The notes: generated by a model not told the origin, from the sequence alone. 64,000 bases of DNA from Absicoccus intestinalis (GCF_033971885.1 NZ_JALBUS010000001.1:62001-126000); one strand, 5' to 3'; positions 34,173-42,965 are shown, counted from the first letter of the stretch. Program-made: numbers and translations.

Positions 34173-34750
34173 TTTGTTTGTCCTCCAATCATTGAAATAA
34201 ACTGTTTGATAAATAAAGGTCCGTCGGGTGTCATCACACTTTCGGGATGAAATTGAAATCCATATAGTGGATAGTTGACATGTTTGATAGCCATGATCTC
34301 GTCATCCTCACTTTTGGCTAAAACTTTGAGTTCTTTGGGCAAGGTATCGGCTTGGATCGATAAGCTATGGTATCGAGCCGCAGGAAATTGTTTCAATCCA
34401 CCAAATATCGGATCCTCTTGGATCACATGGATGGTGTCCTGTTTACCATGCATGAGTTGTTTGGCATACGTGATCGTGGCGCCAAAGGCTTGGGCAATGG
34501 CTTGATGTCCTAAACAAATGCCTAAGATGGGAATGTTTGGATAAAAGGTTTGGATCATATCGATACAGATTCCGGCATCTTCGGGTCGTTTGGGACCGGG
34601 GGATAACACAATGGCATCGGGACGGTCCGCTTTGATCGCATCCAGGGTGATTTCATCGTTTCTGGCCACTTGGATATCCGAACATTCGGAACCGATCCAT
34701 TGATACACATTGTAGGAAAAACTATCGTAATTATCGATCAATAAAATCAT
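34169..34750 (-). CDS. trpG: Anthranilate synthase glutaminase subunit
   Basis: Supplies ammonia to TrpE. 193 residues of class I glutamine amidotransferase: SPGPKRPEDAG, nucleophile in LGICLGHQAIA, and FQFHPESVMTPDG for the His/Glu. In some Bacillota this protein also serves PabB; no pab gene is in view. Overlaps trpE by 4 bases. Confidence 0.93.
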   Translation of the reverse strand: MILLIDNYDSFSYNVYQWIGSECSDIQVARNDEITLDAIKADRPDAIVLSPGPKRPEDAGICIDMIQTFYPNIPILGICLGHQAIAQAFGATITYAKQLMHGKQDTIHVIQEDPIFGGLKQFPAARYHSLSIQADTLPKELKVLAKSEDDEIMAIKHVNYPLYGFQFHPESVMTPDGPLFIKQFISMIGGQTK

Positions 34751-36216
34751 TCAAATCCCTCCTGTGCTTGTTGGATTGCCTGAACAACGGCTTTGGCCTT
34801 GTTTTGGCATTCGCGATATTCGTTTTCAGGTATACTGTCGGCAACAATACCCGCTCCTGAACGAATACAAATTTCGTGATCTTTTTTATACACCAAACGA
34901 ATGGCAATGCAAGTATCTAAGTTACCAGTAAAATCGATGTAGCCGATGGCTCCTCCATAGATGCCTCGTTTGGAATGTTCCAATTCATCGATGATCTCAC
35001 ACGCTCGAAATTTTGGGGCTCCTGATAAGGTGCCAGCGGGCAAGATGGAATCGAGTGCATCTAAGGCATCGAGATCTGGACGAATGGTACCGGTCACGGT
35101 TGAACCAATGTGCATGACTTGACTAAAGCGTTCAATGGCCATGTATTTATCGACCGATACACTGCCAATTTTGGCAATGCGACCAATATCATTACGACCA
35201 AGATCGACCAGCATATTGTGTTCGGCTCGTTCTTTTTCATTCGCTAAGAGCGCTCGTTCCTTGGCTTTATCTTGAGCGGGTGTCTTACCGCGTGTGGTAG
35301 TACCGGCTAAGGGAAAAGTAAATAAGGTATCATTTTCTAATTTCGCCAAGGTTTCTGGACTGGCTCCCGCCATTTCCATATCTTCACTGGAAAAATAGAA
35401 CATATATGGGCTGGGATTGGACGTGCGCAAGACGCGGAAGGTATCAAATAAAGATCCAGTGGCTTTGGCACGCATGGGATTGGACAGCACAACTTGGAAG
35501 ATATCCCCTTCGTGAATATAGTGTTTAGCCGTATTGACCATGTCTTCAAATTCACGTTCGGTACATTCGCCATGAATGTCTTCTTCCAAATGAATGGGGG
35601 CAAATTGTTTTTTCTTCCCTGTTTTTAATACCTTTTTCATGGCTGCCAATTTCTGGATGGCTTGTGAATAGGAGGCTTCCAAATCCGAGGTAAAGACACC
35701 GGTCATCAAGATGATCTTTTGTTTATAGTGATCAAAACAGATGACCGAATCAAACAACATGACGTCCATATCTTTAAAATCGGTATCGTGGTGATGGAGC
35801 TTCAATTTGGGTTCACTATATTTGATATAGTCATAACTGAAATAACCGACCAGTCCGCCGCTAAAGGGTGGCAGCCCTTCAATTTTGGGACTGGTATATC
35901 GTTCCATGATCTTTCTTAATTCATTTTTGGGATGAGCTGTTTGAAATTGCTCATCTATCGTTCCATCGAGGGAGCGAATATGCATATTTCCATCGGTGCA
36001 TGTGATTTCCATGGTGGGATCATAGCCCAAAAAAGAATAACGACCCCATTGTTGATCTTGACTTGCACTTTCAAGTACATAGGTATGCTTCGATACATTA
36101 CGCAAAATTTGAAGAACTTGAACAGGGGTATACATATCGGCGAAGATCTCGGTGCATAAAGGAACGCGTCGATAGTCTTTCGCATACGATTGAATTTGTG
36201 CAAAGCTAGGATACAT
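34747..36216 (-). CDS. trpE: Anthranilate synthase component I
   Basis: Makes anthranilate from chorismate with TrpG. 489 residues. The N-terminal part holds a tryptophan feedback region (VLESASQDQQWGRYSFLGYD), and the C-terminal chorismate-binding half has AGASPETLAK, PLAGTTTRGKTPAQD, HNMLVDLGRNDIG and SGAPKFRACEII. AGGAGG precedes the ATG, 18 bases after the T-box terminator. First gene of trpEGDCFBA. Confidence 0.95.
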   Translation of the reverse strand: MYPSFAQIQSYAKDYRRVPLCTEIFADMYTPVQVLQILRNVSKHTYVLESASQDQQWGRYSFLGYDPTMEITCTDGNMHIRSLDGTIDEQFQTAHPKNELRKIMERYTSPKIEGLPPFSGGLVGYFSYDYIKYSEPKLKLHHHDTDFKDMDVMLFDSVICFDHYKQKIILMTGVFTSDLEASYSQAIQKLAAMKKVLKTGKKKQFAPIHLEEDIHGECTEREFEDMVNTAKHYIHEGDIFQVVLSNPMRAKATGSLFDTFRVLRTSNPSPYMFYFSSEDMEMAGASPETLAKLENDTLFTFPLAGTTTRGKTPAQDKAKERALLANEKERAEHNMLVDLGRNDIGRIAKIGSVSVDKYMAIERFSQVMHIGSTVTGTIRPDLDALDALDSILPAGTLSGAPKFRACEIIDELEHSKRGIYGGAIGYIDFTGNLDTCIAIRLVYKKDHEICIRSGAGIVADSIPENEYRECQNKAKAVVQAIQQAQEGFE

Positions 36217-36228
36217 TGGTTTTACCTC

Positions 36229-36508
36229 CTAAATAAAAAACTCGTCCGATAGAAAAAAACTATCAAGGACGAGTGAATAGACCCGCGGTGCCACCTTGTT
36301 TTACAAGTTATCACCTGTACACTTAGAGAATCCCAACAGATTCTTGATCGTTGACGCCGATCCTACGTCATAGAATACTCAGCATTGCTTTTGACTATGC
36401 CCTCAGCGGTCCATTTGCGAAATTGTTACCATCTGGCTTGCACCGTCCCAGACTCGCTTTGGCACATCTTTTCGTTTGATCTCCGCCTCATCGGTTTCTT
36501 TGTGAAAA
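36229..36508 (-). promoter_or_regulatory. T-box leader, tryptophan-specific
   Basis: The minus-strand leader contains the T-box AGGTGGCACCGCGGG (about 36281-36295) and, right after it, a terminator ACTCGTCC..GGACGAGT with a T run (36234-36272). In Stem I, AAATGGACC offers TGG (36413-36411) as specifier, matching tRNA-Trp. Uncharged tRNA-Trp would favour the antiterminator and switch on trpEGDCFBA. Confidence 0.92.
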
Positions 36509-36509
36509 T

Positions 36510-36537
36510 ATCGTAACATATTTTCAATGATTTTCAA
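36510..36537 (-). promoter_or_regulatory. Promoter of the trp operon, overlapping the pdxR stop
   Basis: TTGAAA (36532-36537), 16 bases, TACGAT (36510-36515). The TGA stop of pdxR is part of the -35 box, and no terminator separates pdxR from the trp leader, so read-through transcripts would also reach the T-box. Confidence 0.6.
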
Positions 36538-37916
36538 GAATTATTTTCAGAAATAATGTAAAGAAATGCTTTACACACTTTTTGCATCTTTTCTGGTGTC
36601 AATTGGGCATAGTTGATCAAAAACGTATGGGTATCATAGGGTTTTTGATAATAATCCGATAGCGCATGGATCTGAATCGAGGCCGCATGCATGTGTTCGA
36701 TGATCTGCGCATCGGAAAGGTTTGTTTTTAATTGTAAAAGAAAATGCAAGCCGGATTCATTTTCAATGATGGCAACGGGTAGGTCCGATTGTTTGATCGT
36801 GGTCATGATTTGTTTACGTAAACGACCATAATACAATCGCATGCGATTGATGTGTTTTTCAAAATAGCCTTCGTTTAGAAAAGCCGCCAGAGTATATTGT
36901 TCAAAATTGGATACTGTACACGCATAAAAGGATAATTCTTGATAATACCGTTTGGCTAAAGAGAGTGGTAAGACCATATAACTGATTCGAATGGTTGGAC
37001 TCAAAGATTGCGAAAAGGTATTCATATAAATGACGCGATCACTTTCGTCCATACTGAATAAGGTAGGTAATGGTTTGCCATGACGGCGAAATTCACTATC
37101 GTAATCGTCTTCAATGATGTAGCGATGAGATTGTTGATTGGCCCAGGCTAGAATTTCATAGCGACGAGGTGTAGGCATCCGAATACCGGTTGGAAATTGA
37201 TGGTTGGGAGAAATATGAACAATATTGGCTTTGGTTTTCTGTAATTGTTCCATGGATAGGCCTTGATGATCCAATCCAGCATAACAGATAGAAACATCTT
37301 GTTTTTGATAGATCTGGGATAAGCGAGGATAGCTTGGATCTTCCAAACAAATGGTTTGATTTCTTCCCAACAATTGGATCAATAAGCCATAGAGATATTC
37401 CGTTCCCGCGCCGACAATGATTTGATTGGGATCGACCATCATATTGCGAAACGACTGTAGATGGGAGGCAATCGCCTTTCGCAAAATCAAGGTACCGGCA
37501 CTTTCTGAGCGTTTCAATAAAGCATCCGCTTGTTCATTGTAGATGCGACGCGAAAGTTTCGCCCAATTGGACATAGGAAAATGCATGGTGCCATTCCCGG
37601 ATAGATCGATCTCATAAACAGGAGATGGTTTCACCAAATGATAGTCTAATGAAACCGGGCTGGCATGAGGAACATTGGAAAGGGGTGACACAAAATAGCC
37701 TCGTTTGGGTTGGGTATAAACATATCCTTCACTAATCAACTGGTCATATGCATTTTGGATCGTAATGGTACTAAGACCTTGTTGGCGGGCAAAGGATCGT
37801 TTGGATGGTAATTTTTCATGAGGTTGGAGTTTTCCTTCTACGATATCTTTTTTGATGCATTGATAGATTTGTATATACAATGGGATATTGGCTTGTTTTA
37901 AATCATAGGTCAGCAT
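36534..37916 (-). CDS. pdxR: MocR-type PLP-dependent transcriptional regulator, PdxR
   Basis: 460 residues: an N-terminal GntR winged helix (PLYIQIYQCIKKDIVEGKLQ, KLPSKRSFARQQGLSTITIQ) and a C-terminal aminotransferase-like domain with GAGTEYLYGLL, EDPSYP, IIEDDYDSEF. The usual PLP lysine region reads YMNTFSQSLSPTIRISYMVL: Ser stands where most aminotransferases have Lys, so PLP may be held without a Schiff base, or the residue may lie elsewhere. Divergent to pdxST, which PdxR proteins activate when PLP is low. Function inferred from this arrangement. Confidence 0.85.
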   Translation of the reverse strand: MLTYDLKQANIPLYIQIYQCIKKDIVEGKLQPHEKLPSKRSFARQQGLSTITIQNAYDQLISEGYVYTQPKRGYFVSPLSNVPHASPVSLDYHLVKPSPVYEIDLSGNGTMHFPMSNWAKLSRRIYNEQADALLKRSESAGTLILRKAIASHLQSFRNMMVDPNQIIVGAGTEYLYGLLIQLLGRNQTICLEDPSYPRLSQIYQKQDVSICYAGLDHQGLSMEQLQKTKANIVHISPNHQFPTGIRMPTPRRYEILAWANQQSHRYIIEDDYDSEFRRHGKPLPTLFSMDESDRVIYMNTFSQSLSPTIRISYMVLPLSLAKRYYQELSFYACTVSNFEQYTLAAFLNEGYFEKHINRMRLYYGRLRKQIMTTIKQSDLPVAIIENESGLHFLLQLKTNLSDAQIIEHMHAASIQIHALSDYYQKPYDTHTFLINYAQLTPEKMQKVCKAFLYIISENNS

Positions 37917-38022
37917 ATTTGTCTCCTATCTGGTATTTTAAAATAATTATAATTTGAATATTTTTATATATCCAGAATGATAGTACCATGGGAACCATGA
38001 ACAAACAAGGAGGCAGAAAGAA

Positions 38023-38889
38023 ATGAATGAAACAATCAATCGTGGACTTGCACAAATGTTGAAAGGTGGGGTCATCATGGATGTCACAACACCGGAACAA
38101 GCCAAGATCGCGCAAGAGGCCGGGGCTTGTGCCGTCATGGCTTTAGAACGTATTCCCGCCGATATTCGTGCAGCGGGTGGTGTATCGCGAATGAGTGATC
38201 CCAAGATGATCCAAGGCATCCAACAAGCCGTTTCCATTCCAGTCATGGCCAAGTGTCGAATTGGTCATATTGCCGAGGCCCAGATCTTGCAGGCATTGGA
38301 TATCGATTATATCGATGAATCCGAAGTCTTGAGTCCGGCGGATGATACCTATCATATTGATAAAACCCGATTTCAGGTTCCTTTTGTATGTGGAGCCCGC
38401 GATTTAGGAGAAGCTTTGCGGCGCATTGAAGAAGGAGCTGCCATGATCCGTACCAAAGGCGAACCTGGTACGGGCGATGTCATTCAGGCCGTTCGGCATA
38501 TGCGCAAGATGCAGGCACAGATCCAATGGGTGGTCAGTAAACGTGCGGATGAATTGTTTGATTTGGCCAAACAACTGCAAGTCTCGTATTCTTTGTTGCG
38601 ATATGTGCATGCTCATGGCCAATTGCCCGTTGTGAATTTTGCGGCGGGTGGAATTGCCACACCAGCGGATGCCGCTTTGATGATGCAATTGGGGGCCGAA
38701 GGTGTCTTTGTGGGATCGGGCATTTTTGCATCTGGTAATCCAGCCAAACGAGCCAAAGCCATCGTGCAAGCGGTCACCCATTATAATGAGCCAAATATCT
38801 TAGCGGAATTATCCAAAGATCTTGGCCCAGCAATGGTGGGCATCAATGCTGATGAAATTGAACTGATCATGGAGGAAAGAGGACAATGA
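38023..38889 (+). CDS. pdxS: Pyridoxal 5'-phosphate synthase subunit PdxS
   Basis: Builds PLP from ribose-5-phosphate, glyceraldehyde-3-phosphate and ammonia. 288 residues, TIM barrel. GGVIMDVTTPEQAKIAQEAG with the first active Asp, and MALERIPADIRAAGGVSRM, VMAKCRIGH, RTKGEPGTG, and NFAAGGIATPADAALMM are all intact. AAGGAGG precedes the ATG. The 106-base gap to pdxR is very AT-rich and probably contains both promoters; no clear operator pair was found. Overlaps pdxT by 4 bases. Confidence 0.96.
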   Translation: MNETINRGLAQMLKGGVIMDVTTPEQAKIAQEAGACAVMALERIPADIRAAGGVSRMSDPKMIQGIQQAVSIPVMAKCRIGHIAEAQILQALDIDYIDESEVLSPADDTYHIDKTRFQVPFVCGARDLGEALRRIEEGAAMIRTKGEPGTGDVIQAVRHMRKMQAQIQWVVSKRADELFDLAKQLQVSYSLLRYVHAHGQLPVVNFAAGGIATPADAALMMQLGAEGVFVGSGIFASGNPAKRAKAIVQAVTHYNEPNILAELSKDLGPAMVGINADEIELIMEERGQ

Positions 38890-39449
38890 AAACAGTGGGT
38901 GTCTTAGCGTTACAAGGAGCTTTTATCGAGCATGAAAAGGTATTAAAACAATTGGGGGTGCGCCCTTTAGAAATCAAGCACAAAGAAGACGTAAACCAGA
39001 TTGATGGCATCATCTTACCGGGTGGCGAAAGCACCACCCAAGGCCGTCTTTTAGAAACGGAAGGAATCTTACAGCCCTTAAAAGAAAAGATTGAACAGGG
39101 ATTGCCCACCTTAGCGACTTGTGCGGGAAGCATTTTATTATCCAAAGAAATTGAAGATCAAAACGAAGTGTATCTGCAGACGTTACCGGTTAGGATTCGA
39201 CGGAATGCGTTTGGGCGGCAAAGTCATAGTTTTAAAAGCCGTGGACCATTTTTGTCCACGGCGGTTGAGATGATTTTTATTCGGGCCCCTTTTTTTACAC
39301 AGGTCGATCCCGAAGTGCAAATTTTATCGAAAGTAGAGGATCACATCGTTGCCGTTCAATATCACAAGCAAATCGCTTTGTCGTTTCATCCGGAACTGAC
39401 ACAGGATCCCAAGATCCATTCGTATTTTATTGATTCGCTACTCGTATGA
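38886..39449 (+). CDS. pdxT: Pyridoxal 5'-phosphate synthase glutaminase PdxT
   Basis: Feeds ammonia to PdxS. 187 residues. The nucleophile Cys is in LATCAGSILL, the His/Glu pair in LSFHPELTQD, and ILPGGEST and RRNAFGRQ are conserved. Coupled to pdxS by an ATGA-type overlap. Its last 12 bases overlap the convergent dehydrogenase gene. Confidence 0.95.
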   Translation: MKTVGVLALQGAFIEHEKVLKQLGVRPLEIKHKEDVNQIDGIILPGGESTTQGRLLETEGILQPLKEKIEQGLPTLATCAGSILLSKEIEDQNEVYLQTLPVRIRRNAFGRQSHSFKSRGPFLSTAVEMIFIRAPFFTQVDPEVQILSKVEDHIVAVQYHKQIALSFHPELTQDPKIHSYFIDSLLV

Positions 39450-40370
39450 ATAGAATCCTGCTTTGGCTTGTACACCGGTCTTTCCTTGGTCGATATAGGA
39501 TTTCAACATATCGGCCACTTTTTTCATGGCAGGATCCATGCGGGCAATATTATAAGCTGTTTGAAGTCCAACAATATCTAGGATCTGCATTGGTCCATAT
39601 GGAGCCCCGGTTGCTTTGCGCCATGTCTTATCAATGGTTGGTACATCAGCAATGCCATTGGCGTATAAATTCAAAGCGGCATTGAGGAATGGCACCAATA
39701 AGGAATTGAGCACATAGCCAGGTTGTTCTTTTTGTAAGCAGATGGGTTCCATGCCGATTTCCTTTCCAAAGGCAACGGCTTGTTCAAATACATGAGGATC
39801 GGTATGAGGATGTCCCATGATCTCAACGATATTGTATTTCCAAATTTCATTCGCAAAATGCATGTTTAAATAGCGTTCGGGATGTTTAACATGATCGACA
39901 AATTGGCTCGGTACCATGGTCGATGAATTGCTTGCCAGAATCGTATCGGGTTCTAAATATTGTGATAATTTTTGATAGATATCGATCTTGGCTTCCAAAT
40001 CTTCGGACATGGCTTCAATGACGATCATGGCATCTTTGCATGCCTTTTCCATATCCAGTTCTAAGACAATGGAATCATAGGCTTTTTCGACTTGGGCTTG
40101 TTTGGCTTCGATATCGGCTACACTTGTCTGGGCAAGATCTGCCACAAGGCCATGCGGATAATACGGATAGTCCGTTCCACAATACGGTTTTAACGCTTCC
40201 AAGGATGACAAATAAATGGATTTCAATCGGTCCAATTTTGGTTGCGTGCGTGTCTTGGAACTTTCCATTCGTAACCAGAATGTAACATCAAATCCTTGAT
40301 AGGCAGCTTGGAAAGCTATTTGGGAGCCTAAGACTCCACCACCGACAACGACTACTTTTCGTTTATTCAT
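39438..40370 (-). CDS. 3-hydroxyacyl-CoA dehydrogenase-like protein
   Basis: 310 residues from the ATG at 40370 with AAGGAGG. An NAD-binding Rossmann fold (VVVGGGVLGSQIAFQAAYQG) is followed by LASNSSTMVPSQFVDH, RYLNMHFANEIW and the C-terminal dimer domain with GYVLNSLLVPFLNAAL and GPMQILDIVGL. It has the 3-hydroxybutyryl-CoA dehydrogenase layout, but no thiolase, crotonase or acyl-CoA dehydrogenase is nearby, so butyrate synthesis cannot be assumed. It could act on another 3-hydroxy acid. A phosphatase gene lies 57 bases upstream and may be co-transcribed. Confidence 0.82.
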   Translation of the reverse strand: MNKRKVVVVGGGVLGSQIAFQAAYQGFDVTFWLRMESSKTRTQPKLDRLKSIYLSSLEALKPYCGTDYPYYPHGLVADLAQTSVADIEAKQAQVEKAYDSIVLELDMEKACKDAMIVIEAMSEDLEAKIDIYQKLSQYLEPDTILASNSSTMVPSQFVDHVKHPERYLNMHFANEIWKYNIVEIMGHPHTDPHVFEQAVAFGKEIGMEPICLQKEQPGYVLNSLLVPFLNAALNLYANGIADVPTIDKTWRKATGAPYGPMQILDIVGLQTAYNIARMDPAMKKVADMLKSYIDQGKTGVQAKAGFYSYE

Positions 40371-40427
40371 AATAAACCTCCTTCTCTGTATGATTGATTT
40401 CATTATATCGAGTTTTTTTATAAGCTG

Positions 40428-40880
40428 TTAGTCATATGCATCTGCCATGACAGATAATTGTTTCAACCGATATAGACACCCTTCTCGTACATCTTGATAG
40501 GCGGTTTCAAAATCATCGGTCCACCAGGGATCGGATACATCGCGATCGGGCAATAAACGTTGGACTTTGTGTTGAGGATCCGATCCAAGAATACGTAAGA
40601 TATCCCTTCGATTTTCCGCATCCATATAATAAATATGGTCGTAGTTTTGATAATCGGATTGAGTGAGGATACGTGCTTGCCGCCGAGAAAAAGGAATGCC
40701 CTTCTCTTTTAATTTTGCCCGAGCCGGATAGTACATATCATTCCCAATTTCTTCATACGTAGCCGCGACGGAATCCACTTTCATCGGAATACCTTGTTTG
40801 CGACATAGATCTTTCATGATGAATTCAGCCATTGGACTTCGACAGATATTGCCATGACAGACAAATAGGATTTTGATCAT
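40428..40880 (-). CDS. Low molecular weight protein tyrosine phosphatase
   Basis: 150 residues from the ATG at 40880, with GGAGG 4 bases upstream. The P-loop CHGNICRS (Cys8, Arg14) and the DP loop (DRDVSDPWW) near residue 120 are complete, so the enzyme should be active. Targets in Bacillota are arginine- or tyrosine-phosphorylated proteins; no kinase is adjacent. A decayed Fic gene ends 49 bases upstream. Confidence 0.9.
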   Translation of the reverse strand: MIKILFVCHGNICRSPMAEFIMKDLCRKQGIPMKVDSVAATYEEIGNDMYYPARAKLKEKGIPFSRRQARILTQSDYQNYDHIYYMDAENRRDILRILGSDPQHKVQRLLPDRDVSDPWWTDDFETAYQDVREGCLYRLKQLSVMADAYD

Positions 40881-40928
40881 AGAGCCTCCATTTCTAATTC
40901 GTATACAAAACAACATAAACAATCATTA

Positions 40929-41455
40929 TCAAGATTTAAACCGATACTTTCCCTTACCAAATCCCGAAACCGATTCAATGATTTTTTTTCTCTCTCATTT
41001 CCTTCAACAACTCCGATACCCTGGATGGTTTTATATCCAATGCATACATGATATCCAAACGGCCAAAAATGGACTGACTTGTAAATTTCTTTCGAAGATT
41101 TGATTCGTTGATTTTGGTGTGAACATACCATCAATGTCCGGTTTTGAAGGGAATTGTGTTCACCAAGTAAAAGATTTCTCAAAAACAACTCTAGATATTC
41201 AGTGGTCTCATGGATTCCCTTTTTTGTAGTTGGCGACCACGAGTACATTACGAAAATACCATGCATTCTCAGCGAATATATCGTTTGTTGCATCCAATCC
41301 AAAGGTTCGTAAATATTTAATAAAAAATACAGCTGTCATACGGTATTTCCTTCCTCAAATACATGGATCTGCCATAATCTTGAAACAAAAAAGGCAAGAT
41401 GATGAATCATTTCATCTATCGATAGATTCCGATAGGAGAATTTTCTTTCTTCTTA
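40929..41455 (-). pseudogene. Decayed Fic-domain protein with C-terminal winged helix
   Basis: Pieces of one protein are spread over several minus-strand frames. Reading order: FSYRNLSIDEMIHHLAFFVS then RLWQIHVFEEGNT (a damaged HPFxxGNGR Fic motif), a shift, TAVFFIKYLRTFGLDATNDI then FAENAWYFRNVLVVANYKKG, a shift, IHETTEYLELFLRNLLLGEH, then QNRTLMV, a shift, QSIFGRLDIMYALDIKPSRV then SELLKEMREKK, a shift, and IIESVSGFGKGKYRFKS-stop at 40929. At least four frameshifts make it non-functional. Another open scrap (VYHPNELIFFNSAEDAVFKA) lies just upstream at about 41470-41545. The intact ancestor would AMPylate or otherwise modify proteins. Confidence 0.8.
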
Positions 41456-41704
41456 CAAATATTGATTATTCTACGCCTAAAGCCTTAAAGACGGCATCTT
41501 CTGCACTATTGAAGAAAATCAATTCATTCGGATGGTACACTTCCTAGATCAGCTGTCGATGGAATTGGAAACCATACCTTTACTTTATAAGGAAAAATCC
41601 TATATTTCTCATTCCAAAAGATAATTCTTCTTTTATAGCATTCATTCAGCAAACCCTTGATCTAATTTCTTTTTAATATCTTCAATAGCCATAATAAACT
41701 TCTT

Positions 41705-41733
41705 GAAAACCATAAAACAATACACTACAATAG
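41705..41733 (+). promoter_or_regulatory. Promoter of a candidate small RNA
   Basis: TTGAAA (41705-41710), exactly 17 bases, TACAAT (41728-41733). The expected start, 7 bases later, coincides with the first base of a closed RNA structure. Confidence 0.72.
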
Positions 41734-41739
41734 CTTCAA

Positions 41740-41827
41740 AACCAACTTGTGTGGATATAGCTGGGCTGGCTGTGCCAGTAAGACAAATGTCGAGATGCCT
41801 TTGCTCCTAGGGTTGGTTTTTTTTTAC
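41740..41827 (+). ncRNA. Candidate orphan structured small RNA with its own terminator stem
   Basis: About 88 bases. The ends AAAACCAAC (41740-41748) and GTTGGTTTT (41814-41822) pair perfectly and run into T9, so the outermost stem is also the terminator. Inside are small hairpins CTGGC-TGT-GCCAG and GACA-AA-TGTC, and possible AGC/GCT pairing. A near-consensus promoter ends 6 bases before it. No reading frame longer than a few codons lies inside, and no gene follows on the plus strand, so a riboswitch is unlikely. I do not recognise the family. The remaining 41456-41993 gap is AT-rich with no other gene seen. Confidence 0.6.
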
Positions 41828-41942
41828 AATTTTTTAATTCGCGCCCTTTATTTGGCATATAAATTATATGTGATTCTTTTTATCTCTACCAACATTTATA
41901 GTGAATTTAAGTCCATTTTTATCATAACTTCCATAGAAGCAT

Positions 41943-41983
41943 AAGAAAACAGCCTTGTAACTTGTAGGAAATATAGGCTGTTG
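41943..41983 (-). terminator. Possible terminator of alkD
   Basis: AACAGCC / GGCTGTT (41948-41954 and 41976-41982) with a long 21-base loop and a short TTTTC after it on the minus strand. Weak but well placed, 11 bases after the alkD stop. Confidence 0.45.
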
Positions 41984-41993
41984 TATTCAAACA

Positions 41994-42653
41994 TTACAAA
42001 TATTTACTTGCTTCACGAATGCTCAATGCATCCATTTGATCTTTGTATGTTTCTATGAAATGGCGGACCCATTCGGGATTGGTCTTGGAATAATCGCGTA
42101 AACTCCAGCCAATGGCTTTATTGATAAAGAATTCCGAACTACCAAAATTATTGAGTAATATTTGTTCCAATAATTGGGTATTGGTTTTCGCTTTTCTACC
42201 CAATTGATGATTAATGGCCATACGTCGTATCCAAAAATCATCATCTTTTGACCATATCAGCATCAAATCATGGATGCGCGCATCCTTTAAGCCCATATGA
42301 CCAATGATTCGAGTAAAACCATCAATGGTATCCCACCATGGCTTTGTTTTGATGTATTTCATGAGATGTGGAAGATCATCATAGGTAAGAAACTTCTTCA
42401 TGGTTGTCAGATAGTCCACCACAAAGTATTGAAATTCTCGATATTCATCGGCATAGCATGCATCCAACAAATCCCAGTCTATTTCTTTTTTCTGTTTTTC
42501 AGCTTTTAAAAATCCCTTATATATCGCTTTTCTTTTTGGAGAAGGTATACCATAAAAAGGAAACAAATAGCGCATATAAGCTGTCATTTTTACCGCTTTT
42601 TTTGAATCTCCATTGATTTCAAATTGTTTCTTTAATCTAAGATATGCATCCAT
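41994..42653 (-). CDS. DNA alkylation repair protein, AlkD family
   Basis: 219 residues of HEAT-like repeats. Residues MRYLFPFYGIPSPKRKAIYK near the N-terminus, WWDTIDGF, DDFWIRRMAINHQL, and NKAIGWSLRDYSKTNPEWVR are AlkD family hallmarks, including the Trp/Asp/Arg set used to excise bulky or cationic alkyl bases. The start at 42653 follows GGAGAAGAG; 25 earlier in-frame codons overlap a broken upstream gene and are rejected. The enzyme appears intact. Confidence 0.9.
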   Translation of the reverse strand: MDAYLRLKKQFEINGDSKKAVKMTAYMRYLFPFYGIPSPKRKAIYKGFLKAEKQKKEIDWDLLDACYADEYREFQYFVVDYLTTMKKFLTYDDLPHLMKYIKTKPWWDTIDGFTRIIGHMGLKDARIHDLMLIWSKDDDFWIRRMAINHQLGRKAKTNTQLLEQILLNNFGSSEFFINKAIGWSLRDYSKTNPEWVRHFIETYKDQMDALSIREASKYL

Positions 42654-42687
42654 TTCTCTTCTCCACATTCTAGTAGCACGATTTGAA

Positions 42688-42965
42688 TCATTGTCGTATA
42701 AATATTCCATCAATGTCTTCTTCATCATAGGGACGAAAGATCGGCTTGATCGTATCTAGTGGGAATGGTGCTTCTTCGGCTGGATGATATTCTATGGATT
42801 CGATACGAGCAAGAGCTTCGTGGTTATCCTTTCCCGCCAAAACAATGACTAAGTCGCCTACATCGTATTCTCATCGGCTTGGTAACAATATTCTTTCCCA
42901 CCATCCTCGAATACAACGTTGCAGAAAATCAATGAATGACTCAACAATGACTGAAAACATTTTTA
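42688..42965 (-). pseudogene. Frameshifted small gene upstream of alkD
   Basis: Minus-strand frames give LIFCNVVFEDGGKEYCYQAD then ENT, and after a +1 shift near 42862-42873, YDVGDLVIVLAGKDNHEALA then RIESIEYHPAEEAPFPLDTI, ending at the TGA 42690-42688. The two parts read as one compact protein of about 85-90 residues of a type I have seen in Bacillota but cannot name. No good start codon remains. Either the gene is dead or one base in the assembly is wrong. Confidence 0.55.

Noticed and set aside
40877..41302. 141-codon open frame on the minus strand as an intact gene.
   Set aside because: It joins fragments that belong to different frames of the decayed Fic gene.
41740..41827. Riboswitch explanation for the structured RNA.
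   Set aside because: No plus-strand gene follows within 1.4 kb, and the strong T run ends the transcript right after the structure; no riboswitch core was recognised.
41747..41944. Possible 65-codon reading frame across the small RNA.
   Set aside because: It runs through the terminator stem and T run, has no SD and reads as shadow hydrophobic sequence.
42653..42728. 25-codon extension of AlkD.
   Set aside because: It overlaps the frameshifted upstream gene and lacks an SD, while GGAGAAGAG precedes 42653.
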